From NCBI GenBank assembly GCA_963833505.1, contig CAWHYG010000007.1, positions 1,798,001-1,862,000 on the forward strand: DNA of 64,000 nucleotides, in the 5' to 3' direction. The stretch's first letter is position 1. The number at the start of each line of letters is the position of its first letter. The notes beneath the pieces are model-generated. The model did no database searches, was not told the DNA's origin, and saw only the letters and a list, made by a program, of their open reading frames with translations. Shown in pieces: positions 56,560 to 64,000 of the stretch. The translations under genes were made by a program, and so were the position numbers. This stretch comes from CAWHYG01 sp963833505 (GTDB lineage Bacteria > Eisenbacteria > RBG-16-71-46 > CAIMUX01).

Positions 56560-58074
56560 TCAGGCTTCGAATTTCACTCCCTGCGCCAGCGGCAGATCGT
56601 CCGACCAGTTGACCGTGCAGGTCTGGCGCCGCATGTAGGCCTTCCAGGCGTCGCTTCCCGCCTCCCGGCCGCCTCCGGTGTCCTTTTCCCCGCCGAAGGC
56701 GCCGCCGATCTCGGCCCCCGAGGTGCCGATGTTGACGTTGGCGATGCCGCAGTCGCTTCCCCGCGCGCTCAGGAACGCCTCCGAGTACTGGAGGTTCCGC
56801 GTGAAGATCGCGCTCGAGAGGCCCTGGTCGACGCCGTTCTGCATCCGGATGGCTTCGTCCACCGTGTCCACGGTGAAAAGGTAGAGGATCGGCGCGAAAG
56901 TCTCCTCCGCGACGATCGACATCCCGGCCTGAGCCCGGACCAAGGTGGGCTCGACGAAGAATCCGGGCCGGTCGAGACGACGGCCGCCATGGAGGATCTC
57001 CCCGCCTTCGGCGCGGATCCGTTCGACCGCCTTCATCATGACGGAGACCGCGGCTTCATCGATCAGCGGTCCCATCAGGGTCTTTTCCTCGAGCGGATCT
57101 CCGATCGGAATCGACCGATAGGCCTTCAGCAGCCGTTCCGTGAGCGGCCCCGCGATCTGCCGCTGCATGAAGATCCGCCGGGTCGAGGTGCAACGCTGGC
57201 CGGCGGTTCCGACCGCGCCGAAGAGAATGGCGCGGGCGGCGAGGTTCAGGTCGGCGTCTTCCATCACGATGATCGCATTGTTCCCGCCCAGCTCCAGAAG
57301 CGAGCGGCCAAGACGGTCCGCAACCACGTGGCCGATCCGGCGTCCCATCTCGCACGAGCCGGTCGCGGAGATCAGAGGCACGCGCCGATCCTGGATGAGG
57401 CGTTCGCCCACCGTCGAGCCGCGGCCCACCGCGAGGGTGAAGATGCCGGCAAGGCCGTTCCGCTCCAGGACGCGCGCGGCGATCTTCTGGACGGCGATGG
57501 CGGTCAGGGGAGTGCTGGAAGACGGCTTCCAGACCATGGTGTCGCCGCAGACCGCCGCGACAGTGGCGTTCCAGGACCAGACCGCGACCGGGAAGTTGAA
57601 GGAGGTGATGATGCCGATCACTCCGAGGGGGTGCCACTGCTCGAGCATCCGGTGGCAGGCCCGTTCGCTCTGCATGGTGAGGCCGTAGAGCTGCCGGGAA
57701 AGGCCGACGGCGAGGTCGGCCATGTCGATCATCTCCTGGACCTCGCCTTCGCCTTCCGTGAGGATCTTGCCGTTTTCGAGCGAAACCAGGCGCCCCAGAG
57801 GCTTCTTCCAGCGGCGCAGCTCCTCGCCGAGCTGCCGGATGATCTCGCCCCGCTTGGGCGCGGGCACCATCCGCCAGGTTTGAAACGCCCGATCGGCGGA
57901 TTCGAAGACGCGCTGGTAGTCGTTCTCTCCCGCCTGGAGGATCGTGGCGATCGGCTCATTGGTCGCCGGATTGACGGAAACAAGCTCGCCGCCCGTGGGA
58001 CGGGCGATCCATTCGTCCGCCATGACTCCGGAGTTGACCGGTTCGATCCCCAGCTCTTTCAGGAAATCGTGCAT
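56560..58074 (-). CDS. amaB: Aldehyde dehydrogenase, ALDH7 (aminoadipate-semialdehyde dehydrogenase) type
   Basis: The protein has 504 residues. ALDH signatures: SFNFPVAVWSWNATVAAVCGDTMVWKPSS, LLELGGNNAIIV (general base Glu) and GTAGQRCTSTRR (catalytic Cys). GGNNA and the C-terminal GEKDTGGGREAGSDAWKAYMRRQT favour the ALDH7A1/AmaB group, which oxidises aminoadipate semialdehyde in lysine breakdown. Other lysine genes are not in the window, so the substrate is inferred from the family. The gene is divergent from rho. Confidence 0.88.
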   Translation of the reverse strand: MHDFLKELGIEPVNSGVMADEWIARPTGGELVSVNPATNEPIATILQAGENDYQRVFESADRAFQTWRMVPAPKRGEIIRQLGEELRRWKKPLGRLVSLENGKILTEGEGEVQEMIDMADLAVGLSRQLYGLTMQSERACHRMLEQWHPLGVIGIITSFNFPVAVWSWNATVAAVCGDTMVWKPSSSTPLTAIAVQKIAARVLERNGLAGIFTLAVGRGSTVGERLIQDRRVPLISATGSCEMGRRIGHVVADRLGRSLLELGGNNAIIVMEDADLNLAARAILFGAVGTAGQRCTSTRRIFMQRQIAGPLTERLLKAYRSIPIGDPLEEKTLMGPLIDEAAVSVMMKAVERIRAEGGEILHGGRRLDRPGFFVEPTLVRAQAGMSIVAEETFAPILYLFTVDTVDEAIRMQNGVDQGLSSAIFTRNLQYSEAFLSARGSDCGIANVNIGTSGAEIGGAFGGEKDTGGGREAGSDAWKAYMRRQTCTVNWSDDLPLAQGVKFEA

Positions 58075-58430
58075 GCCCGAACCTCCCGTTGGCCCCGCTG
58101 ACCGGCGGTTGACCGCGCCGGCCCCCCATCGACCGTTCGACTCGAACGGATTCTGCGAACCAATGAAGCCGCCGTCCGGCGGCCGGGACGGAATTCCGCA
58201 CCCGGCGAAACGGCCATTGCTCCCAGCGGGACGAAGGCCAGAATAGCATAGGTTGACGTTGGGGGTGGTCGCGATCCATCCTGAGGGACCGGAGGGTCTC
58301 CCGCCGGCCCCGGAAGTTCATTCCCGTTCTCCGTGGCATTGCGGGCCGGGATGGAGATCACCGGCGAGGTTTTTTTCGTTCTCACCCAGTGGGCTGGCAG
58401 TCGCGGGGCCCACGCAGCTCCGGAGTGGTT
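58075..58430. other. 356-bp divergent region between the aldehyde dehydrogenase and rho genes
   Basis: It must hold promoters for both directions. I see no convincing -35/-10 pair and no gene. Confidence 0.4.
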
Positions 58431-59996
58431 GTGAGTCCAGATTCGAACGATTCCCAGGAAGACAGGACGCCGGAAGCTCGTCCGACCCGGACCGGCCGCA
58501 AGCGCCCGCGATCGCGTGCCGCCGGAACGCAGGACGACGCCAGCGAAGCTTCGTTCGCGCCCGGTGCCGCGCACGCGGAGGCTCCTCGCGCCCCGGCTCG
58601 ACGGACTCGACGCCGTCCTGCCGCCGAACGAGAACCCGCGCGGGAAGAGCGAGCCGGCGAAACGGCCTCGCGGGAGACGTCGAGAGCGCCGGAACCGGCG
58701 CGAGCCGAACCAACGCGAGCCAAGCCTCCTCGATCCGAGCCGCCGCGTTTCGAGCGGGCGCGCCCGGAATCGCCTCGATCCGAGCCGTTGCGCACTGAGC
58801 CACCACGTTCGGACTCGCCGCGTCCCGAAACCATGCGCGGCGACCCGGGACGCTCCGACCCGGCTCGATCTTCCGATCAGCGTCGGGTTCCGTTCCAGAA
58901 CGGCTTTCCCGGCGCTCGCACCCGCTCCGGCAACGGCCCGAAAGCGGCGCCCGCCGCCGGTCCGCGCGATCCGGCGCGCCCGGGATACCGCGTGCGGCGC
59001 ATGGTGGATCCGCCGAGCCGGCGGAGCTCCGAGGAGGCGCGCCCGCGGGACGACCGCAACCGCTTCGACCCCCGCAACCGGCGGACGCGCCCGGGTGGTC
59101 GAGAGCAGGGACGCAAGCGCGACCTGCTCGAAGGGCTCCGCCTGCTGCACCAAGGCGTCAGCGTCGATCCTCATGAACGCCTGGTCCTCGAGACGACTCC
59201 GGATCAGTATTCGACCCGCGTGGTCGACCTGATCGCCCCGATCGGGCGCGGCCAGCGCTGCCTGATCACCTCGCCCCCGAAAGCGGGCAAGACGATGCTT
59301 CTGGAGGCGGTCGCCCGGGGAATCCTGACCAACCATCCCGACGTGGAGGTGGTGGTGCTCCTGGTCGACGAGCGCCCCGAGGAAGTGACCCATTTCCGCC
59401 GCGCCGTTCCCTGCGAGGTCGTGGCCAGCTCGAACGACATGCCGGTCGAGGACCACGTCCGTCTGACCGAGGAAACGGTGATCCGCGTGGCTGAAGAAGT
59501 CATGAACGGAAAGGACGTGGTGTTGCTGCTCGACTCGATCACGCGGCTGGCCCGGGCCTACAACGTCTTCTCGGACGGGACCGGCCGCACGCTCTCGGGC
59601 GGCCTCGACGCCAGCACGATGTACGGCCCGCGCCGGATCTTCGGAGCGGCGCGCAAGATCGAGAACGGCGGCAGTCTCACGATCCTGGGCACGGCCCTGG
59701 TCGACACCGGCTCGCGCATGGACGAGGTCATCTTCCAGGAGTTCAAGGGCACGGGGAACACCGAGATCGTCCTTTCCCGCGACCTGGCGAACAAGCGCAT
59801 CTTCCCTTCCATCGACCTCCTGATCAGCGGCAGCCGCAAGGAAGAGAAGCTGTACCCGTTCGACGTCGTCAGCCGCCTCCACCTGCTCCGGCGGTTTCTC
59901 GCCGACAAGAAGTCGGACGAAGCCATGCTGGGGCTGATCCGGATGCTGGAACGCTACCGGACGAACGCGGAGCTTCTGCGGGCCCTGGGATCGTAG
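58431..59996 (+). CDS. rho: Transcription termination factor Rho with a long basic N-terminus and no visible cold-shock domain
   Basis: GTG 58431 (521 residues) has CCGGAG upstream; GTG 58425 and 58389 are also in frame. The first 220 residues are low-complexity, rich in Arg, Pro, Glu and Ser. The ATPase domain follows: RVVDLIAPIGRGQRCLI, Walker A PPKAGKT, VDERPEEVTHFRR, Walker B VVLLLDSITRLARAYN, the Q-loop and R-loop region GRTLSGGLDAST and SRDLANKRIFPSIDLL. The OB-fold RNA-binding domain that normally precedes it cannot be seen, either in this frame or in the others. RNA contact may be made by the basic tail. The helicase core looks fully functional. Confidence 0.93.
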   Translation: MSPDSNDSQEDRTPEARPTRTGRKRPRSRAAGTQDDASEASFAPGAAHAEAPRAPARRTRRRPAAEREPAREERAGETASRETSRAPEPARAEPTRAKPPRSEPPRFERARPESPRSEPLRTEPPRSDSPRPETMRGDPGRSDPARSSDQRRVPFQNGFPGARTRSGNGPKAAPAAGPRDPARPGYRVRRMVDPPSRRSSEEARPRDDRNRFDPRNRRTRPGGREQGRKRDLLEGLRLLHQGVSVDPHERLVLETTPDQYSTRVVDLIAPIGRGQRCLITSPPKAGKTMLLEAVARGILTNHPDVEVVVLLVDERPEEVTHFRRAVPCEVVASSNDMPVEDHVRLTEETVIRVAEEVMNGKDVVLLLDSITRLARAYNVFSDGTGRTLSGGLDASTMYGPRRIFGAARKIENGGSLTILGTALVDTGSRMDEVIFQEFKGTGNTEIVLSRDLANKRIFPSIDLLISGSRKEEKLYPFDVVSRLHLLRRFLADKKSDEAMLGLIRMLERYRTNAELLRALGS

Positions 59997-60099
59997 ATCA
60001 GGCCCGGGCGATTCCGCATCGCACCGCTCCGCAGCGCCGCAAGCGACCTTCGTCCCCCCGGCGGCAGGCACGCGGGCCCGTTGCCCGGCAGTCTCGTGG

Positions 60100-60128
60100 T
60101 TGAGCAGGCTCCGGGCCGGGGGTACACT
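60100..60128 (+). promoter_or_regulatory. Candidate promoter of the subtilase gene
   Basis: TTGAGC (60100-60105), a 17-base spacer, TACACT (60123-60128), 82 bases before ATG 60210. Confidence 0.45.
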
Positions 60129-60209
60129 CGCAGGACTGTGAGATTGAGGATTCCGGGAGCTTTCGAACCGGAATTCCCGGCCGTGGAGAGGATGCCGAAA
60201 GGAGACACG

Positions 60210-62579
60210 ATGAAGAAGGCCCTGCCGGCTCTGTTCGTTCTGCTCGCCCTCGGCGCAACCGCGCTCTTCGCCCGAGCCGGCGTCATCAAGCTCGCGAACT
60301 ACCAGTTTGACACCGCCATCGGCGAGCCGGCCCTCCCCGCCGATCTGACGGCCGGCGCGACCGCCATGAACGATCACGGGTACTTCCTGATCCAGACCGG
60401 CGGCCCGATCACCGAGGCCTGGCGGAACCAATTGACCGCCGCCGGAGCCGTGATCTACGGCTACGTGCCGGATTACGCCCTGCTCGTCGGGCTTGACCAT
60501 GACGCCCAGGCGCGCGCGCGGAAGCTCGCGGGCACGGTCTGGATGGGGGCGTTCCAACCGGCGTACAAGATCAGCCCGGCGATCGGGCAGCAGGTCTTTG
60601 TTTCCCCGGAGCGGCTGAAGGATCCCAATCTGACCCTGATGGTCCGGGTCTTCCAAGACCTGGACGGCGTCGCCCAGTCGATCCAGGCCCTGGGCGGACG
60701 CGTGCTCGATCGCACCGACGACGGGTTCTCCAGACGGCTGGTGGTGAGCGCTCCCCGAAGCCTGCTCGGCCCGCTGGCGCGGATCCAGGACGTCTGGTGG
60801 ATCGAGGAGAAGCCGGAGTTCCGCGTCGACAACAACACGACCCGATGGGTCATCCAGTCGAATTCGAGCGGCTACACGCCGATCTGGGACCACGGGATCA
60901 TGGGGGCCGGCCAGATCGCGACGATCATGGACACCGGAGTCGATTACAACAGTTGCTGGTTCCGCGACACGAACGACGCTCCTCCGGGGCCGAGCCACCG
61001 CAAGATCATCGATTACACGCTGTGGGGCGGCAATCCGTATGACGGATGCGACACCGGCCACGGATCGCACGTCGCCGGGACCCTCGTGGGAGACCAGTCC
61101 TTCATCAACCCGGGGGACATCGATTACAACGGGATGGCCTACAAGGCCAAGCTGACCGTGCAGGACGTCGGGCCCGACACCTGGGAGACCTGCAACACGG
61201 GCATCATCTACGTCCCCAACACCATGGCCGATCCCATCAACGCCGCCTACCAGCTCGGAGCGCGGGTCCATTCGAACAGCTGGGGCAGCTCGGACTACTC
61301 GTACGACGGCTACTGCGTGGACGTGGACCATACCATGTGGCAGCACCCCGACATGCTCGTCTGCTTCGCCAACGGCAACGGCGGACCGAACGGCGGAACC
61401 GTGGGCTCTCCGGCGATTTCCAAGGACTGCGTGTCGGTGGGCGCGACGCAGCAGGCTCCGAACCAGGAAAACATCGCCTGGTACTCCAGCCGCGGGCCCG
61501 CGCCGGATGGGAGGTACAAGCCGACCGTCTGCGCTCCCGGCGGCCAGACCCCGACCTACATCACCTCGGTGGACAACGATCCGGGTGATCCGCCCACGCC
61601 GACCTGCCAGACCCAGTCAGCTCCCTTCCAGGGCACCTCGATGGCCACTCCGGCCGTGAGCGGCGCCGCGCTGCTCGTCCGGGAGTACTTCACCGACGGC
61701 TTCTATCCGTCAGGATCGACCGGCGGAAATCCCGTCCCGCCGAGCGCGGCGCTCATCAAGGCCATGTTGATCGCCGGTACCCACGACATGAACAGCCCGG
61801 ACGTGCCCAACAACACGGAAGGTTGGGGGCGGATCCTGCTCGACAACTCCATGTACTTCGCGGGAGACACGCGGGAGCTGATCGCAGAGGACGTGACTCC
61901 GGGCCTGACGACCGGACAAAGCTGGCCGTTCAACTTCACCGTCTCCTCGTCGTCGGAGCCTCTGGTCATCGCCCTTGTCTGGACCGACTACCCCGGCACC
62001 CAGGGAACCGGGACCGAGCTGGTCAACAATCTGGACCTCACGGTCACGTCGCCGGGCAACGTCGTGTACAAGGGGAACGTCATGAGCGGCGGCCAGTCGG
62101 TCACCGGCGGTTCCTACGACCTGACCAACGTGGAAGAGGGTTTCCGGCTCTCCAATCCCTCGACGGGAACCTGGTCGATCAGCGTAAAGGGCCAGAACGT
62201 CCCGCAGGGTCCTCAGCCCTTCGCGATCGTGATCAATGGCGCGTTCGCCAACTGGCCTCCGGGCGTGGCTGGCGGCGCCGCGCAGGGCTCGGAGGGAACG
62301 GAGGCGTTCGTCCGTGCCTGGCCCAACCCCGTGAGCCATCTGACCAGCCTGCATTATGCGGTTCCCGGCGGCTACGCGGGGCCGGTGGAGCTTTCGATCC
62401 TCGACGTCGAGGGACGAGCCATCCGGACGCTGGTGCGGAAGGGTCAGACCGGCGGCGAGTACCACGTGACCTGGGAATGCCTCGACGGCAACGGCGTCCG
62501 CGTGCCCGACGGAGTCTACTTCGCGCGCCTGACCGCCGGGTCCAACCTCGCGAAGGCGAAGCTGGTCGTTCGGCGCTGA
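60210..62579 (+). CDS. Secreted subtilisin-family (S8) serine protease with C-terminal sorting domain
   Basis: The protein has 789 residues; ATG 60210 follows GGAG at five bases. Signal peptide MKKALPALFVLLALGATALF. A propeptide-like region (to about residue 210) precedes the S8 domain: Asp in IMDTGVDYN (about 240), His in GHGSHVAG (about 286), Ser in GTSMATPAVSG (about 478). A beta-sandwich domain follows (VALVWTDYPGT, NNLDLTVTSPGNVVYKGN), then a FlgD/Por-type domain from WPNPVSHLTSLHYAVP to KAKLVVRR. It degrades proteins outside the cell. It lies downstream of rho with its own likely promoter. Confidence 0.94.
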   Translation: MKKALPALFVLLALGATALFARAGVIKLANYQFDTAIGEPALPADLTAGATAMNDHGYFLIQTGGPITEAWRNQLTAAGAVIYGYVPDYALLVGLDHDAQARARKLAGTVWMGAFQPAYKISPAIGQQVFVSPERLKDPNLTLMVRVFQDLDGVAQSIQALGGRVLDRTDDGFSRRLVVSAPRSLLGPLARIQDVWWIEEKPEFRVDNNTTRWVIQSNSSGYTPIWDHGIMGAGQIATIMDTGVDYNSCWFRDTNDAPPGPSHRKIIDYTLWGGNPYDGCDTGHGSHVAGTLVGDQSFINPGDIDYNGMAYKAKLTVQDVGPDTWETCNTGIIYVPNTMADPINAAYQLGARVHSNSWGSSDYSYDGYCVDVDHTMWQHPDMLVCFANGNGGPNGGTVGSPAISKDCVSVGATQQAPNQENIAWYSSRGPAPDGRYKPTVCAPGGQTPTYITSVDNDPGDPPTPTCQTQSAPFQGTSMATPAVSGAALLVREYFTDGFYPSGSTGGNPVPPSAALIKAMLIAGTHDMNSPDVPNNTEGWGRILLDNSMYFAGDTRELIAEDVTPGLTTGQSWPFNFTVSSSSEPLVIALVWTDYPGTQGTGTELVNNLDLTVTSPGNVVYKGNVMSGGQSVTGGSYDLTNVEEGFRLSNPSTGTWSISVKGQNVPQGPQPFAIVINGAFANWPPGVAGGAAQGSEGTEAFVRAWPNPVSHLTSLHYAVPGGYAGPVELSILDVEGRAIRTLVRKGQTGGEYHVTWECLDGNGVRVPDGVYFARLTAGSNLAKAKLVVRR

Positions 62580-62813
62580 GCGGCGAGGCGTCATCGCCGA
62601 TCTGCGCTGCTCCGGCGCTCGAACGGCCGATCCCGCCCTTGCGCGCCGAAGCCGGAGCGGACCATGGAGGAGGCGCGGACGGAGTGCGGCGGGAGCGCTC
62701 GACCGTGCGCGGAGCCGCGCGGAGTAGCGCCGACGACCGGTCCGCGCAGGGTTTGGCGCGCAAGGGCTCCGAGGCGCTGAGCTGCGCTGATTACTGCGCA
62801 AGGCGGAGGGGTG

Positions 62814-63467
62814 ATGGAACCGAGCTACACGAGCCAGGACGCGCTGTCGTATGGTTGGAAGGCCATGAAGGACCGCTTCTGGTTCTTCTTCCTGTTCCTC
62901 TTGATCCTCCTCTTGCTCAGCGTCGGCGCCTCCAACCTCGTGCACTTCGTCCTGCCCCATCCGTTGCGGGGATTCGGATCCTGGCTGGTGTCGGCCCTGG
63001 TCGGAATGATCACCATCTGGGGAGCGCTGCGCATCCTCGACGGACGACCGGTCGCCTGGCAGGCCTGGAAGGATCTCTTTTCCTCCGGCACCCGGCTCGG
63101 CAACTTCCTGGCCTGCCAGTTTCTCTACACGCTCATCTGGATCGGCGGACTCGTGCTGCTGATCGTCCCCGCGATCATCTGGTCGATCCAGTTCGGGTTC
63201 GCCGGATTCATCGTCCTGGATGAGGGACTCGGGCCGGCGGAGGCCTTGCGCCGCAGCTCCGCGATCACCCGGGGATTCCGCGGCGAGCTGTTCCTCTTCT
63301 GGCTGCTCGTCTTTGCGATCAATCTGCTCGGGCTGCTTGCGCTGGCGGTGGGCCTGTTCGCCACCATCCCGACCAGCATGATGGCGACGGCGTGGATCTA
63401 CCGGAGACTGCGGGAGCGCGACGTCCGGACCTCCGGCGATGCCGTCCCCGGCGCGACTCCGTCGTAG
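62814..63467 (+). CDS. Integral membrane protein of unknown function
   Basis: ATG 62814 (217 residues) follows GGCGGAGGG; GTG 62811 is adjacent and in frame. About five hydrophobic segments: residues 22-40, 58-75, 100-130, 165-190 and neighbouring stretches. FIVLDEGLGPAEALRRSSAITRGFRGELF is a pattern found in the DUF975/GYDIA-type membrane proteins, in which an amphipathic helix links two membrane pairs. No catalytic residues. The upstream 234 bases contain no gene. Confidence 0.75.
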   Translation: MEPSYTSQDALSYGWKAMKDRFWFFFLFLLILLLLSVGASNLVHFVLPHPLRGFGSWLVSALVGMITIWGALRILDGRPVAWQAWKDLFSSGTRLGNFLACQFLYTLIWIGGLVLLIVPAIIWSIQFGFAGFIVLDEGLGPAEALRRSSAITRGFRGELFLFWLLVFAINLLGLLALAVGLFATIPTSMMATAWIYRRLRERDVRTSGDAVPGATPS

Positions 63468-63491
63468 CAAGGTTGCCTGTCGCCGGGCGTC

Positions 63492-63836
63492 TCAACCGCG
63501 CTCGAAGTGAGGCAACTCGTCCGGGATCGGAACCGCGATCTCCAGGATCCCGGCGAATTCGCCTTCCCGGTACCAGGGGATCTGGTGGATCATCTTCTTC
63601 CGCCCGTTCTTCCGGATGGTGTAGTGGTTCGGCTCGCGCCGCGTGTATAACTCCGCGGTCCTGGTCCGCGAGGGCTCGGGATGGCAGTCGAGGACGCTCT
63701 GCCCGATGAGCGCCGCTCCCCCGTCCGCCTCGTAGGTGGCCACGGCGCGGCGGTTCATGGACAGGATGATCCCGTCCACCCCGGTGACCGTGATGGCGGC
63801 GGGCAGCTCATCGAACCAATCGGCGCTTCCTTTCAT
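63492..63836 (-). CDS. Single-domain PAS sensor protein
   Basis: The protein has 114 residues; AGAAGGGGG lies upstream of ATG 63836. The whole protein is one PAS domain: LPAAITVTGVDGIILSMNRRAVATYE, then LIGQSVLDCHPEPSR, TIRKNGRKKMIHQIPWYREGEFAGILEIAV. The CHPEPS segment is typical of PAS proteins that bind small ligands or heme in anaerobes. There is no output domain, so it may act as a stand-alone sensor or partner. The sequence from 63837 to the window end shows no gene. Confidence 0.88.
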   Translation of the reverse strand: MKGSADWFDELPAAITVTGVDGIILSMNRRAVATYEADGGAALIGQSVLDCHPEPSRTRTAELYTRREPNHYTIRKNGRKKMIHQIPWYREGEFAGILEIAVPIPDELPHFERG

Positions 63837-64000
63837 CGGTACCCCCTTCTGTCCTGGTCGAATCGAACGGCCAAGCCGGCTGTGGTTCCAAGTGGGATCA
63901 CGGCGCCCCGGATGACCAGCCGATGACCCGTCCCGGTGGCAGGGTCTCCTCGAAACGACGGCCGTCGATCGAGGCAGCGGATCTGACCGGGCGGGCCGCT

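Noticed and set aside
58059..61346. A 1,095-codon open frame on the minus strand
   Set aside because: It lies antisense to rho and the subtilase. High GC leaves the antisense frame free of stops; the sequence is low-complexity without family motifs.

Overview
This is a GC-rich bacterial chromosome segment. The best guess for the host is a member of the FCB superphylum close to Candidatus Eisenbacteria. The main reason is that five secreted proteins (LVIVD-repeat protein, an interrupted 1,355-residue protein, two M1 peptidases, a subtilase) end in the same FlgD/Por-type C-terminal domain with a PNPF motif. CxxCH-bearing histidine kinases, lipoproteins, DUF2723/TPR membrane glycosyltransferase-like proteins and Rho with a long basic N-terminus fit this picture. 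The taxonomic call is inference.

Layout. 1-2402 is the 5' 800 codons of an LVIVD beta-propeller gene on the minus strand that runs off the window. 2593-11864 is one ancestral secreted-protein gene, also on the minus strand. It is interrupted by a 3.27-kb three-gene transposon (2794-6060, 4-bp target duplication) and by a 1.93-kb group II intron (9496-11427), and it carries a one-base frameshift near 9271. Removing the insertions and one base gives exactly 1,356 codons. 12385-16826 is an operon-like block: GcvH-like protein, heme-motif histidine kinase, NtrC-type regulator (frameshifted), archaemetzincin. 17144-18332 holds a hotdog thioesterase and a secreted redoxin. 18442-20331 is queE-queC-queD, for 7-cyano-7-deazaguanine (preQ0) synthesis. 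20800-28088 holds ferredoxin, HtrA protease (frameshifted), an omega-like RNA polymerase subunit, a sulfatase-fold/TPR lipoprotein and a membrane/TPR protein. 28210-32153 holds an SDR and the first M1 peptidase.

32.5-43.7 kb is an eroded accessory island. It contains a hypothetical helical protein, a 13-copy 42-bp tandem repeat, an ISL3 element with 8-bp target duplication, an IS110 scrap, a flippase, two scraps of rve-type transposases, an acetyltransferase split by an IS1634 element, a PD40 propeller remnant and an ATP-grasp enzyme. The flippase, acetyltransferase and ATP-grasp enzyme look like remains of a surface-polysaccharide locus.

43.7-64 kb returns to ordinary genes: second M1 peptidase (frameshifted), beta-helix lipoprotein, DUF2723 membrane protein, type II GAPDH, OsmC, a membrane/TPR protein, PhoU-like/Pit phosphate uptake, thioredoxin and aldehyde dehydrogenase, Rho, subtilase, a membrane protein and a PAS protein.

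Two themes stand out. First, three insertions can be resolved to the base because excision restores the reading frame. Second, four otherwise good genes each carry a single extra base in a doubled nucleotide, which may be assembly error rather than biology. No tRNA, rRNA or CRISPR array was found.
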